In this document: positions 1 through 8,633 of the stretch, piece after piece
How positions within the stretch are numbered: the first letter of the stretch is position 1
Layout of the letters: the number at the start of each line of letters is the position of its first letter
Assembly: GCF_040218225.1 (NCBI RefSeq)
Contig: NZ_JAVJQO010000002.1
Span: 124,001-188,000, forward strand
Source: Gracilimonas sp.
GTDB taxonomy: Bacteria; Bacteroidota; Rhodothermia; Balneolales; Balneolaceae
Direction: 5' to 3'
DNA: 64,000 nucleotides
Notes under the pieces: model-generated
Seen by the model: only the letters and a program-made list of their open reading frames with translations
Database searches by the model: none
What the model was told of the DNA's origin: nothing
Position numbers and translations under genes: made by a program

Positions 1-1
1 T

Positions 2-715
2 GAGTTACTCACTAATTTTGGGATTGATTGTGTGCAGTACGACCCACCCAGGGCAGAAAGAGAGCCTGATTTTAGCTCAGTCTCGCTGCAAGAAGTCTTG
101 AATTGTGATATTCTCACCTTTCATGTGCCCCTGAACAGAAAAGGAAATTATTCCACCTTTCACTGGCTTGATGAAGAAAAGCTAAAAGGCCGTTCTTACA
201 AATTGATCATTAACGCTGCACGGGGTGGAGTTATTAACGAGTTAGCCCTGATGAAATATTATGTTGAAGGTGATATTCAGGATTATATCCTCGATGTATG
301 GGAAGATGAACCTGATTTTAACACCGAAGTGGCTAAACATGCATTTATCGCTACGCCACACATCGCCGGTTATTCCGAGCAGGCTAAAGTCAACGCTACA
401 AAACTAGTTTGTGATCAATTGGCTAAATTTTTTAATCTGGCTTCCGGGCCGGTTCACTACGAAATACCCGAACGTGCTGAGGATCTCGCTCACATTCAGT
501 ATGATCTAACCAAACTCATTACCCGCCTGCATCCTATTCTGGGTTATGACAAAGCCCTGAGAGATTTATCTGGCCGACCGGATAAGAAAGTCTTGTTTCG
601 GAATCTGAGAAATGAATGGCCATATCGTTTTGAGTATCCTTCCCTGAAAATCAGGAAAGAACTTCTGGAAGAGTTCCCTGAATTGAAGAAACTTGGTGTG
701 AAGGCAACGGATTAG
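2..715 (+). CDS. pdxB: 4-phosphoerythronate dehydrogenase PdxB, 5'-truncated by window edge
   Basis: D-isomer 2-hydroxyacid dehydrogenase of the PdxB type, which oxidises 4-phospho-D-erythronate in pyridoxal phosphate synthesis. The frame is open to base 2, so the true start and the N-terminal part lie outside the window; the GTG at 32 is an internal Val. Visible are the second half of the NAD-binding domain with the PdxB-like DPPRA and ADILTFHVPL-type stretches, and the catalytic set Arg (NAARGGVI), Glu (DVWEDEP) and His (PHIAGYS). The last ~80 residues match in position the PdxB dimerisation domain. HIAGYS and the long tail favour PdxB over SerA or a generic hydroxyacid dehydrogenase. Its stop directly abuts the stop of the convergent gene on the minus strand. 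Confidence 0.88.
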   Translation, partial: ELLTNFGIDCVQYDPPRAEREPDFSSVSLQEVLNCDILTFHVPLNRKGNYSTFHWLDEEKLKGRSYKLIINAARGGVINELALMKYYVEGDIQDYILDVWEDEPDFNTEVAKHAFIATPHIAGYSEQAKVNATKLVCDQLAKFFNLASGPVHYEIPERAEDLAHIQYDLTKLITRLHPILGYDKALRDLSGRPDKKVLFRNLRNEWPYRFEYPSLKIRKELLEEFPELKKLGVKATD

Positions 716-1261
716 TTAGTCCGGGTCTTTGTGATCGTAGCTTAATACTCTCTTCAAGATCCACTCTCCGTCTTCCAACAGCCACAAGTGGGTAAATCGG
801 GCAAAGCCGGTTTTGTACATTTCTTTGCCTGGCTCCAGAATATAAAATTCGTGTTCTCCCCGCTGAATTGCACCGTATAGTTCTCCGTTATCCTTCAATT
901 CAAATGCCTTGAGTGTTCAAGGTATAAGTTTACGGATGGGCTTTTTCTCAGACCCTGAGCAAATATTATTGCTGTAAGCAACGAAAAATTCTTCTCTGTC
1001 CTGAAATCCTCCGGTGTCATGATAGAATTCAAGGTCAGCGGCCATTAAACCTTCAAACTTTTCTTTGTTGCACTTGTTAAATCCCTCTATAAATAAAAGA
1101 CTGTCATTTGCAGCCAGTGTCTGAAATAATTCTGAATGATCATCAATCTGCGCATGAATTCCAGAAACCGGGATCACCAAAAGTGGAAGAATCAAAACAT
1201 GATACTTGAGAAAAGAAAGAAATGAAGACATAACGTACAGAAGAATTGATTCAGATTTCAT
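716..1261 (-). pseudogene. DUF4440/NTF2-like secreted protein, interrupted by in-frame TGA
   Basis: Two collinear reading-frame pieces lie in the same frame and are separated only by the TGA at 919-917. The first piece has a signal peptide (ending ...SGIHA, perhaps starting at the ATG at 1231) and the DUF4440 core (FEGLMAADLEFYHD, GFQDREEFF). The second carries the rest of the fold (YGAIQRGEHEFY, FTHLWLLEDGEWILKRVLSYDH). The family reads RxLxPGTL at the join, so the TGA sits where a Gly codon (GGA) is expected: one G-to-T change explains the break. This SnoaL/NTF2-like family has diverse or unknown roles. It is either a recent nonsense allele, a sequencing error or, least likely, a recoded stop. 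No frameshift is needed. Confidence 0.75.
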
Positions 1262-1424
1262 TACCGGAGATGGCTACGCAGAATTTTTTTCCATGTTGCA
1301 ATGAAGTCTCAATGCCGATTAAAAAGAAGAAATAATTTTAACTCCCTAAGCATTGGCAGTAGTTATTTTTCTAAAATTGTTGCATAATTGTAATTGTGAA
1401 TTCTTCTAACTCCATGTATTACAG

Positions 1425-1916
1425 ATGAATAAAAATCTACTTCATATTTTCTATGTCTGTTTGTTTTGCCTCTTATTTCAGGGATGCAAGACCTGGCACA
1501 CTCTTGAATATGAGACCGATAATCAGCCTATTCAATTAGGTCCTCACCAAACAGCTTTAAAAGCAGATACCATGGGAGTCATCACTGGATATTATCGTCT
1601 GCATTCCGAAGATGATGTCTATTCCGAATCGGATAATGTGAGCGTAACTTTAGGCGGAGACGAGTATATAGAAGAAAATATCAGTACAACCATCTATCGT
1701 TCACTGGAGGATAACCCTGATCATTTCATCGCCGACGGTGTACTGCAAGTTGAAGTTGAGCAAGGAATCACATTTTGGGGCTTCTTAAAAACGGTAATTG
1801 CCGGAGCTATTACGGGAGGTGACTCAAGCGGAGGAGAATTTTCAACCCAAACAATCCGCCACTCCGGAGTTATTTATAAAATTGATTCAAAAGAAGAAAA
1901 AGATGAGAACAAGTAA
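1425..1916 (+). CDS. Predicted lipoprotein, function unknown
   Basis: 163-residue protein with an N-terminal hydrophobic stretch and lipobox LFQGC (Cys21), so probably an SPII-processed membrane-anchored lipoprotein. The remainder is polar with a glycine-rich patch (AGAITGGDSSGG) near residue 130 and an acidic/lysine tail. I do not recognise the family. Its last 14 bases overlap the start of the next lipoprotein gene, which implies translational coupling and a shared role. Confidence 0.75.
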   Translation: MNKNLLHIFYVCLFCLLFQGCKTWHTLEYETDNQPIQLGPHQTALKADTMGVITGYYRLHSEDDVYSESDNVSVTLGGDEYIEENISTTIYRSLEDNPDHFIADGVLQVEVEQGITFWGFLKTVIAGAITGGDSSGGEFSTQTIRHSGVIYKIDSKEEKDENK

Positions 1917-2448
1917 CTTCAATTTGCCCCTTTTGGTCATATTTCTTTTAGCAGGAATAACCTTTTCGGGATGCTCGGTTGGTGCAAAAATAACAGTCAC
2001 CGCTTCGGAAATTGATTACCCGGTATCGCACACCAGCAGTTTTTATAATCAACAGGATCGTTTGCAAACTGAAGAACAATACGAAGCAGTAAAAAACTTC
2101 GGTTTTACCTTCACAAAATGGGGCGTTTCCTCTCTTATTGAAATTGAAAACAGTGAAGATATATCTAACCGGTTAAACAAAATTATTGAGAAGAATGGTG
2201 GAGACGCCATTGTTAATCTTCACATTTCAGTAAACAATCCAACCGGAAAAAATGGATTGCTCTGGTTTTCAAAAACTATAACTACAACGGCTTCCGTCCT
2301 TTTTTCTTTTTTAGCCATTTCAGACCCAAAGCCGGAATTTGCGGCCATTGCTGTGGGGTCTACAGCCGCCGCTTTATTTACCCCTGCTGCCGCGGATATC
2401 AGAGTTGAGGGTACGGTAGTACGGATTTCAGAAAGAAGAACTGATTGA
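1903..2448 (+). CDS. Predicted lipoprotein, function unknown
   Basis: 181-residue protein starting at the ATG at 1903, behind a purine-rich stretch that can serve as ribosome binding site. This start puts a clean signal sequence with lipobox FSGC (Cys24) at the N-terminus; an upstream in-frame start would bury it. A moderately hydrophobic Ala/Ser/Thr-rich segment lies around residues 130-165. The family is not recognised. It overlaps the upstream lipoprotein gene by 14 bases, so the two form a pair. It converges with the next gene, 11 bases away. Confidence 0.72.
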   Translation: MRTSNFNLPLLVIFLLAGITFSGCSVGAKITVTASEIDYPVSHTSSFYNQQDRLQTEEQYEAVKNFGFTFTKWGVSSLIEIENSEDISNRLNKIIEKNGGDAIVNLHISVNNPTGKNGLLWFSKTITTTASVLFSFLAISDPKPEFAAIAVGSTAAALFTPAAADIRVEGTVVRISERRTD

Positions 2449-2459
2449 TTAGTCAGATA

Positions 2460-3347
2460 CTATTCCCCGTGTGAAAGGCTTTCAATATTTATAACGCCTT
2501 CCTTTGTGAATATCATATTCCACTCCGGCCTATTTATGAGTTTCTTTAGCTCAACAGCTTCACCATTTACTTTGGCAGTCGGATATATGAGTCTTAATCC
2601 ATGGCTGTAATCCTCATAATCTTCACTATGAACCAAAGACAAAGGTTGAATGGGATCATCCACCGCATAATGCCATCCGTAAATAGCTAACCTTCCAATT
2701 TGTTCGATTAACCGATTCGTGATTACCACATCTTTTTTATGCCCGGAAACCAACCTCCCCTTTTCAACCCCTTTAAGCTGTTTTTCGATCATCTGCTGAT
2801 GCCTTCTATAGTAATCGTTACTTCTCATTTGCTCACCGGGCTGCATCGGAATGGGCTGAAGTTTAACATGAGCCTTTGAGTAAATTGAGTCTACCATAAC
2901 AGATGTTGGGAGATACATACCCAGTGACGATGCGATCTTTCTGGCTGCCGGAAGCGACAACGGCATACGAATGAAATCTCCCTCTGTCCCTATCGACATA
3001 TAATCACAAGTGACCAAAATTACAGCCTTTTCATTATTGGTGTTCTTAAAGCTTACCGGAACCAATTCCCTCAAGAAAGAAGGAATCTGTCCTTCCAGTA
3101 TCCATTCGGCGGCAGCTCTTTGACGAGCCTCATAATCCAGCGACCTTGTTTTGATCAAAAAATCAGTTGCGGTCCTAACTTGCTCACCTGAAATAGCTGG
3201 CAAATCAAGCATTGGAGTGCTTTGTACATTTTGAGCATTTACATGAACTGACAGAAGCACCAACCAAATAGGTGCATACAGGCTTAAATGAGAATAACCT
3301 TTGGCGTATTTAGCATTCCTGATGAGTATGTAAAAGACATCATTCAT
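2460..3347 (-). CDS. Secreted protein of unknown function
   Basis: 295-residue protein. A hydrophobic stretch (residues ~20-38, ending SVHVNAQ) looks like a signal peptide, perhaps translated from a later start. The mature part has conserved-looking blocks rich in His, Asp and Tyr: VTCDYMSIG, GHKKDVVIT, YGWHYA, HSEDYEDYSHGLRLIYP. These resemble enzyme or metal-site motifs, but I cannot assign a family. It is divergent from the phosphate transporter gene across a 160-base intergenic region and convergent with the lipoprotein pair. Confidence 0.6.
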   Translation of the reverse strand: MNDVFYILIRNAKYAKGYSHLSLYAPIWLVLLSVHVNAQNVQSTPMLDLPAISGEQVRTATDFLIKTRSLDYEARQRAAAEWILEGQIPSFLRELVPVSFKNTNNEKAVILVTCDYMSIGTEGDFIRMPLSLPAARKIASSLGMYLPTSVMVDSIYSKAHVKLQPIPMQPGEQMRSNDYYRRHQQMIEKQLKGVEKGRLVSGHKKDVVITNRLIEQIGRLAIYGWHYAVDDPIQPLSLVHSEDYEDYSHGLRLIYPTAKVNGEAVELKKLINRPEWNMIFTKEGVINIESLSHGE

Positions 3348-3379
3348 TTTTTAAGTCGCTTTTTTGGTATGAATATGAG

Positions 3380-3387
3380 CAAAAATA
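3380..3387 (-). promoter_or_regulatory. Candidate -7 element for the minus-strand secreted-protein gene
   Basis: On the minus strand this reads TATTTTTG, matching the Bacteroidota -7 consensus TAnnTTTG. It lies ~33 bases upstream of the start at 3347. No good -33 TTG is seen at the usual spacing, so it is a weak prediction. Confidence 0.35.
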
Positions 3388-3433
3388 TTCTATTGTTTAA
3401 TCTTAATTTAACATAGCCCTTCGAAATCATCAT

Positions 3434-3441
3434 TACCTTTG
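3434..3441 (+). promoter_or_regulatory. Candidate -7 element for the Na/Pi cotransporter gene
   Basis: TACCTTTG matches the TAnnTTTG consensus exactly and lies 67 bases before the start at 3508, leaving a leader of ~60 bases. The -33 region is AT-rich without a clear TTG. No phosphate-box-like repeat was seen. Confidence 0.4.
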
Positions 3442-3507
3442 GGCTGTAAAAAAAATATGATCAGTACATTTACGGGCATAAAATTTTAAAGAAGAGAATT
3501 AACGCAC

Positions 3508-5253
3508 ATGACCTATAATTTCTTCGACTTTCTTCAATTAATTGGTGCGCTTGGGATTTTTATATATGGGATGAAGGTGTTCAGTGACGGACTTCAAAAA
3601 GTTGCTGGAAATCGCCTGCGTGCAATCCTCAAAGGCATGACCACCACACGTTTTCGTGGTATATTTACCGGGTTTGCAGCAACAACCATTACACAATCTT
3701 CAAGTACTACTACGGTGATGGTTGTCAGTTTTGTAAATGCTGGTTTGTTAACCTTTCTGGAATCTACTGGTGTTATAATGGGGGCCAACATCGGTACTAC
3801 GGTTACCGCTTGGATGGTCTCTATCTTTGGGTTCAAGATGCAAATCACCCCTATTGCAGTCATGCTAATTGGTATTTTCTTTCCTTTTATGTTCTTCGGA
3901 AAGGAGCGCCTCAAGGACCTTTCGGAAGCTATGATTGGTTTTGGTATCCTTTTTATTGGCCTCGATTTCATTAAGAATGCAGTCCCTAACATCCAGGATA
4001 ACCCTGAGATGTTCATGTTTGTTGACCAATTCACTGAATTCGGGTTCTTTTCTATTCTTATTTTTGTTTTTGCAGGTACTTTATTGACTCTTGTCACCCA
4101 ATCCTCATCGGCTTCTACAGCCATTACCCTGGTTATGTTATTTCAGGGATGGATTGATTTTCCAATTGCAGCCGCTATGGTACTTGGGGAAAATATCGGG
4201 ACTACCGTTACTGCTAATATCGCTGCAGTTGTTGGGAATGTGTATGCTAAAAGAGCGGCCAGATTTCACTTTGTGTTCAATGTTTTTGGGGTGATCTGGA
4301 TGCTCATACTTATGCAACCTTTTCTTATGGGGATCGATGGTATAATGGGCTATTTCTCACCTGAAGCCGGGTCGGTTTTAAATACAACCGACCAAATGGG
4401 AAGGGCAAATGCAACACTGGCACTTTCTCTCTTCCACACTACCTTTAACGTTCTGAATGTATTATTACTTATTTCTTTCGTGCCTTACATGGTACGCTTC
4501 ATTGAAAAATACCAGAAAGAAAAAGACAGCAACGACAGTATTTATCGCCTGCAATACATTTCATCAGGAATGATGTCGTCACCCGAATTATCTATCTCCC
4601 AGGCTCATAAAGAGATTGAACTCTTTGCCAAGCTGATTGAAAAAATGCATTACAGCTTAAAGGGATTGTTTTTAAACAAGCAGGGAAAGCAGGACAAATT
4701 CCTTAAGAAGATCAAGAAACGGGAAGAAATCACCGATACCATCGAACTGGAAGTAGCGGAATACCTCACTAAAATTTCGAGCACTAATCTTACAGAAAAC
4801 TCAACCCGTCGGATCCGTGGCATGCATAGCATTATTAATGATCTTGAACGCGTTGGCGATATCTATTATCAAATGTCCAAAACGTTTGAAAGAATGCTGG
4901 CCGATAACATCACTTTGAATGAACCCGTGATGATCCGTATTCGTGAGATGATGAACCTGATTCATGAAGCTATCCTCTTGGTGCGCAATAACCTTGAAGA
5001 AGACTATGGTACCATCAATCTGGATGAAGCCATGGAAATTGAATCCTATATAAACTCCTACAGGGATGAATTACTGGAATTTCACTACAGCCAGCTTGAA
5101 AATAGTGCGTACAGCAATAAAGTAGGTTTTGTGTTTCTGGATTTTGTAAACAGAATGGAGAAAATTGGCGACCATATCTTCAATGTAAATGAAGCACTTG
5201 CCGGGGTAAAAGTTAAAGCTGCTTACGAAAGGGTTGTGGAAGAACGTGGCTAA
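3508..5253 (+). CDS. Na+/phosphate cotransporter family protein with PhoU-like domain
   Basis: 581-residue inner-membrane protein of the NptA/YjbB type. Two inverted Na_Pi_cotrans repeats are marked by QSSS at residues ~63-66 and ~198-201, each followed by a GxNIGTTVTA motif (~92 and ~227), the family signature for substrate and sodium binding. About eight to nine hydrophobic segments fill residues 5-330. Residues ~350-575 are a soluble helical region with the alternating pattern of PhoU-like domains (ERVGDIYYQ, MEKIGDHIFN). The likely role is sodium-coupled phosphate transport; YjbB-type relatives can export phosphate, so direction is not certain. It stands alone with its own promoter and a terminator-like hairpin. 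Confidence 0.9.
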   Translation: MTYNFFDFLQLIGALGIFIYGMKVFSDGLQKVAGNRLRAILKGMTTTRFRGIFTGFAATTITQSSSTTTVMVVSFVNAGLLTFLESTGVIMGANIGTTVTAWMVSIFGFKMQITPIAVMLIGIFFPFMFFGKERLKDLSEAMIGFGILFIGLDFIKNAVPNIQDNPEMFMFVDQFTEFGFFSILIFVFAGTLLTLVTQSSSASTAITLVMLFQGWIDFPIAAAMVLGENIGTTVTANIAAVVGNVYAKRAARFHFVFNVFGVIWMLILMQPFLMGIDGIMGYFSPEAGSVLNTTDQMGRANATLALSLFHTTFNVLNVLLLISFVPYMVRFIEKYQKEKDSNDSIYRLQYISSGMMSSPELSISQAHKEIELFAKLIEKMHYSLKGLFLNKQGKQDKFLKKIKKREEITDTIELEVAEYLTKISSTNLTENSTRRIRGMHSIINDLERVGDIYYQMSKTFERMLADNITLNEPVMIRIREMMNLIHEAILLVRNNLEEDYGTINLDEAMEIESYINSYRDELLEFHYSQLENSAYSNKVGFVFLDFVNRMEKIGDHIFNVNEALAGVKVKAAYERVVEERG

Positions 5254-5270
5254 CGCTGTTAAATAGTTTT

Positions 5271-5297
5271 ACACAAAAACGGTTTTGGTGTTTTTTT
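5271..5297 (+). terminator. Rho-independent terminator-like hairpin
   Basis: ACACAAA pairs with TTTGGTGT (one mismatch or bulge) around a short loop, followed by a run of seven T. It lies 18 bases after the cotransporter stop and directly before the GTG start of the next gene. Confidence 0.5.
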
Positions 5298-5301
5298 GTG
5301 A

Positions 5302-6732
5302 GTGAACAATTGCTTAGGATTGGCACTTAAATTTCTCACTCACAATTCGCTGCTTTTGAGACGTATAGCTACTTTATTTCTGGTACTCTTTTTTATTCAA
5401 TTTCAGGCCACCTCCTTCGCTCAGACTTTATCGGAGAAAATCGGGCAAATGATTATGGTTGGTGTTGAAACCAGCCAGCAACACCAGGACTCTTTGATGT
5501 ATGATATTGAACACCGAAACCTGGGCGGAGTATTGCTGTTTGCCTACAACCTTCGGTTCCCCAGTCAAATAAGAACTCAGAATTCCCGATTTCAGGGGGC
5601 TGCCAAAACGCCTCTTTTCCTGGCAACTGATCAGGAAGGTGGTATTGTAGCCCGCCTTGATGAGCAAAATGGCTTCGAACGCACTTATTCCGCTCACGAA
5701 CTTGGCACTGAATTCAATTCAGAAGACTCAACCCGAAACCATGCGGCTCTAATGGCCAGCTGGATGGTAAATTCAGGATTCAACATGAATCTGGCTCCCG
5801 TGGTTGATGTAAATGTAGACCCCAACAGTCCTGCTATTGGCGGACTCGACCGCAGCTATTCCAGTGATGAAAATGTGGTATATCAGCATGCTTCCTGGGC
5901 AATAGATGAGTTTCATAAGCAAAATATTGCCACCTCGCTCAAACATTTTCCAGGTCACGGAAGTGCTGTTTCAGATTCACACGAAGGATTTACCGATATC
6001 ACCGATACCTGGGAAGACCGTGAACTTGATCCCTTCAGATTCATTGTTGAAGATGGATATAATGATGCCGTGATGACCGGCCACTTATTTAATCAGAACT
6101 GGGATGAAGAGTACCCCGCTTCGCTGTCAAAGTACTCTATCACAGATATCTTAAGGGACAGTCTTGGCTTTGACGGAGTCGTAATTTCAGATGAGCTTTT
6201 TATGGGAGCCGTTCAGGAAAATTATGGCATGGAAGAAGCTATTATTCAGGTCGTTAACTCTGATACCGACATTCTTTTGTTCAATAGAAATCTATATCAG
6301 GATAAATCGCTTACGGGGTATGTTATTTCTCTAATCACAGACAAGATTGACGAAGGCATTATTTCCGAAGAAACCATCAATAAGTCTTACAACCGCATTA
6401 TGGCGCTGAAAGAGAAGCGCATACCCACAAGTTCAGAAATTGACTACCTGCCTTCTGACGACGACCTCCCCCGCACTGTTGAAATTGCCAACTATCCGAA
6501 TCCCTTCAACCCTACTACAACGATCTCGGTTTCTCTGGATCAGGCTAGTCAAATACAGGTTCAGGTTTTCAACTCTATAGGCCAAAAAGTGCAGACATTG
6601 GTACAATCTCAGCTTTCATCAGGTATTCATGAATTCCGGTTTGATGGAAGCAACCTGAGTTCAGGAATGTATCTGGTTGTAGTGAGTACCCCTGAAATCA
6701 GGGAAGTACACAAGATGATGCTCATTAAATAG
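5302..6732 (+). CDS. Secreted GH3 beta-N-acetylhexosaminidase-like protein with T9SS sorting domain
   Basis: About 476 residues from a GTG start; a TTG at 5356 just before the signal peptide is an alternative. A signal peptide (ending ATSFAQ) is followed by a GH3 domain of the NagZ type: DQEGG near residue 113, KHFPGHG at ~214, DSHEGF with the family's acid/base His, and the nucleophile Asp in VISDEL (~297). Residues ~397-476 are a C-terminal type IX sorting domain (NYPNPFNPTT, LSSGMYLV, final KMMLIK). It probably removes GlcNAc from peptidoglycan or other glycans outside the cell. It is a divergent extracellular counterpart of the cytoplasmic GH3 at 26754. Exact substrate unknown. Confidence 0.85.
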   Translation: MNNCLGLALKFLTHNSLLLRRIATLFLVLFFIQFQATSFAQTLSEKIGQMIMVGVETSQQHQDSLMYDIEHRNLGGVLLFAYNLRFPSQIRTQNSRFQGAAKTPLFLATDQEGGIVARLDEQNGFERTYSAHELGTEFNSEDSTRNHAALMASWMVNSGFNMNLAPVVDVNVDPNSPAIGGLDRSYSSDENVVYQHASWAIDEFHKQNIATSLKHFPGHGSAVSDSHEGFTDITDTWEDRELDPFRFIVEDGYNDAVMTGHLFNQNWDEEYPASLSKYSITDILRDSLGFDGVVISDELFMGAVQENYGMEEAIIQVVNSDTDILLFNRNLYQDKSLTGYVISLITDKIDEGIISEETINKSYNRIMALKEKRIPTSSEIDYLPSDDDLPRTVEIANYPNPFNPTTTISVSLDQASQIQVQVFNSIGQKVQTLVQSQLSSGIHEFRFDGSNLSSGMYLVVVSTPEIREVHKMMLIK

Positions 6733-6740
6733 CTGCATAA

Positions 6741-6771
6741 AAAAAGTCCACCGCTTAATGCGACGGACTTT
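6741..6771. terminator. Bidirectional hairpin terminator between convergent genes
   Basis: AAAGTCC and GGACTTT form a seven-base stem, continued by a 2x2 internal loop and CGC/GCG around the loop TTAAT, with A and T runs on the flanks. It sits in the 61-base gap between the GH3 gene and the convergent lipoprotein gene. Confidence 0.7.
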
Positions 6772-6793
6772 ATAGCTTAAAAACCGAATCTGA

Positions 6794-7210
6794 TTATTCG
6801 AATTCAATAACATCAGCTGTGATGGTAACCTTCGCTTTGGTATAAAGAACAAAATTAGTAGTACCTGAATCGTATTGGATATTTACCAAAGCCAGTTTTC
6901 TTCCCTCTGCAGGAGAATTCTGTGCTTCAAAGTTTGTCCATAAATTTTCACGGGCATCCTTGTACAGGGTTTTGCTTCCATCCAGGGGAATTAAGCCCAT
7001 TGAATTTGTAGCCATACCCCAGGAATAACTTCCACCCAAAATATATGCCGACTCAGCCGTTCCCGTTACGTTCTTGGCTACAATGGTATAGTTACCCTCC
7101 TTCAGCTGGACTTCGGTGCTGTTGCTGGCTACAAACATACCGGCGTTTCCGCAACCTGTGAATAATAATACAGATACCAAAAGTGCTAATAATGTATATG
7201 ATTTCATCAT
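6794..7210 (-). CDS. Lipoprotein of DUF6567 type
   Basis: 138 residues with signal sequence and lipobox LFTGC (Cys20), then a compact domain beginning GNAGMF and running through VAKNVTGTA, YILGGSYSWG and a terminal beta-rich stretch (VTITADVIEF). The pattern agrees with small Bacteroidota lipoproteins annotated DUF6567; no function is known. Two adjacent ATGs give an ambiguous start. It is monocistronic, sharing the bidirectional terminator with the convergent GH3 gene. Confidence 0.65.
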   Translation of the reverse strand: MMKSYTLLALLVSVLLFTGCGNAGMFVASNSTEVQLKEGNYTIVAKNVTGTAESAYILGGSYSWGMATNSMGLIPLDGSKTLYKDARENLWTNFEAQNSPAEGRKLALVNIQYDSGTTNFVLYTKAKVTITADVIEFE

Positions 7211-7434
7211 GATGAATTTTGTGAGTTAAGATTGAAACTGAATGAAAAGCTTAAACAAGTATGTATACTTTTGATGAAGTTTTTGGAACTAATTGTGTCA
7301 CTTCATTCAAATTTCTCTTGAGAAATACCCATCCCCTTTTTCATTCGGATAACTCAAACGGATTTTAAACCAAAAGGTTCAGAAAAAATGAACAGCGTCT
7401 TTTTTGTTTGAAATGGAACTTGCCGGTCAAACTA

Positions 7435-7929
7435 TTATTGAAGGAATAGCAATATAATCAGCAATAAAGCGGTGATATTGGAAAAGGCTGTTCGGATTAG
7501 GTTCCACTTCACCCATCTTGACTCAAAATTATTTCGGGCTTCTGCCTGTTCCGAAGCATCCATCTCATCTATATTCAATTCTTGAAGAATGTTATTCAAT
7601 GGGATATTTATTCGAATAGTAGGTAACTGAACCCCAAGCAGATAAGTGCCTACAGCTAACATCATGAAGGCCCACCCTATGGAGTCAAGTTTGCCTAATC
7701 CTAAAATAGCAGTAATAATTAAAGCAATAATGGAACCCACCCAGAAGATCATAAAAATGACTTGTCCGTTTTGAATCACGCGGTCAATAGCTTGAAACGC
7801 ACGGATAAACTCTCCGTCATTTAGATTTTTAATACCCGGCATCACCACAATGGAAAAGGCCATTAAAAATCCGCCAACTACAGAACACAAAAATGTGGCC
7901 GTGATTAAAGTGATTTGAAAAATATCCAT
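7435..7929 (-). CDS. DUF1772 (anthrone oxygenase-like) membrane protein
   Basis: 164 residues with four predicted membrane helices (roughly 5-30, 55-80, 84-104, 145-163). The layout, with MPGI after helix 1, the LPTIRINIPLNN motif and the WVKWNLIR stretch before the last helix, is that of DUF1772 proteins. Some fungal relatives take part in anthrone oxidation, but most bacterial members have no known role. No operon partner is visible. Confidence 0.7.
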   Translation of the reverse strand: MDIFQITLITATFLCSVVGGFLMAFSIVVMPGIKNLNDGEFIRAFQAIDRVIQNGQVIFMIFWVGSIIALIITAILGLGKLDSIGWAFMMLAVGTYLLGVQLPTIRINIPLNNILQELNIDEMDASEQAEARNNFESRWVKWNLIRTAFSNITALLLIILLFLQ

Positions 7930-8026
7930 GGTGAGTTCCCCGAAAAATTACAACTGAGTTAAAACCAATAATTGTCAGGCAGAATGTAATTAAGCACAAA
8001 AAATTAATCCACCCTTTTAACCTCTC

Positions 8027-8473
8027 TTAATTCGGAGTATTAGTCCAGCTTATATCATCCTTTGTAACCACAAGGTCAAAGTAGTCCGAATCTGAAACCA
8101 AAGTAGAAATATCTATGGGGCCGCCCACTTCCATCATCGGTTCGCCCCAGAGTCCTACTTCTGTAGATGTTACGCTATACACATGGTACACGCCGTTGGC
8201 ATTTCGGGCATGTAATCCGTCTTCCGAAATCTCATCGGCCGGAAACGCGATTTTGTGGAAAGTAAAGCCGTCAAAACTACCTCCTCCGCCACCAAGCATC
8301 GGTGGTTTTTGCACATAACTCTGTACAGAAGCAGATATCGTTATCAGATCCTGACGTACAGCGTCATTATTCAAAGAATTTGATGCATCGCCAAAAACCG
8401 TAATGGCGATAACCGTTGCGATACCTACTAATACCGTAACCAATATTACCAGGAGTAGTTGTTGCTGTCCCAT
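8027..8473 (-). CDS. Small single-span protein with GQQQLLL N-terminus, pilin-like
   Basis: 148 residues. The N-terminus MGQQQLLL leads straight into one hydrophobic helix (residues 5-27), then a soluble domain starting with a helix (AVRQDLITISASVQSYV) and a glycine run (MLGGGGGSF). This resembles type IV pilin-like proteins with a very short leader, except that the usual Glu at +5 is missing. I recall similar GQQQLLL proteins from Balneolota-related genomes without function. No prepilin peptidase or assembly gene is nearby. Confidence 0.55.
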   Translation of the reverse strand: MGQQQLLLVILVTVLVGIATVIAITVFGDASNSLNNDAVRQDLITISASVQSYVQKPPMLGGGGGSFDGFTFHKIAFPADEISEDGLHARNANGVYHVYSVTSTEVGLWGEPMMEVGGPIDISTLVSDSDYFDLVVTKDDISWTNTPN

Positions 8474-8633
8474 AAGCCTAACGTAGATTTAATTTGACCT
8501 ATAATATTGAAGTATGGGAAATATCAGAATTAGAAATTACTCATCTAATTCGCGCTCAATGATTTTCAAAGATTGGAATGTGAGCCAAAATTTAAAGAAT
8601 CAGGACTCCTGGCTGATCTATAGCAGCTAATAT

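Noticed and set aside
898-919. Selenocysteine recoding of the TGA in the DUF4440 gene
   Set aside because: Family members have Gly, not Cys or Sec, at this place, and no SECIS-like hairpin was evident.
3594-4124. 176-codon minus-strand frame inside the cotransporter gene
   Set aside because: Antisense shadow of a well-conserved membrane protein; composition reflects the complementary strand only.
7250-7280. Near-palindrome AAGTATGTATACTT upstream of the DUF6567 gene
   Set aside because: The arms are not symmetric around the centre and AT-rich short matches are expected by chance.
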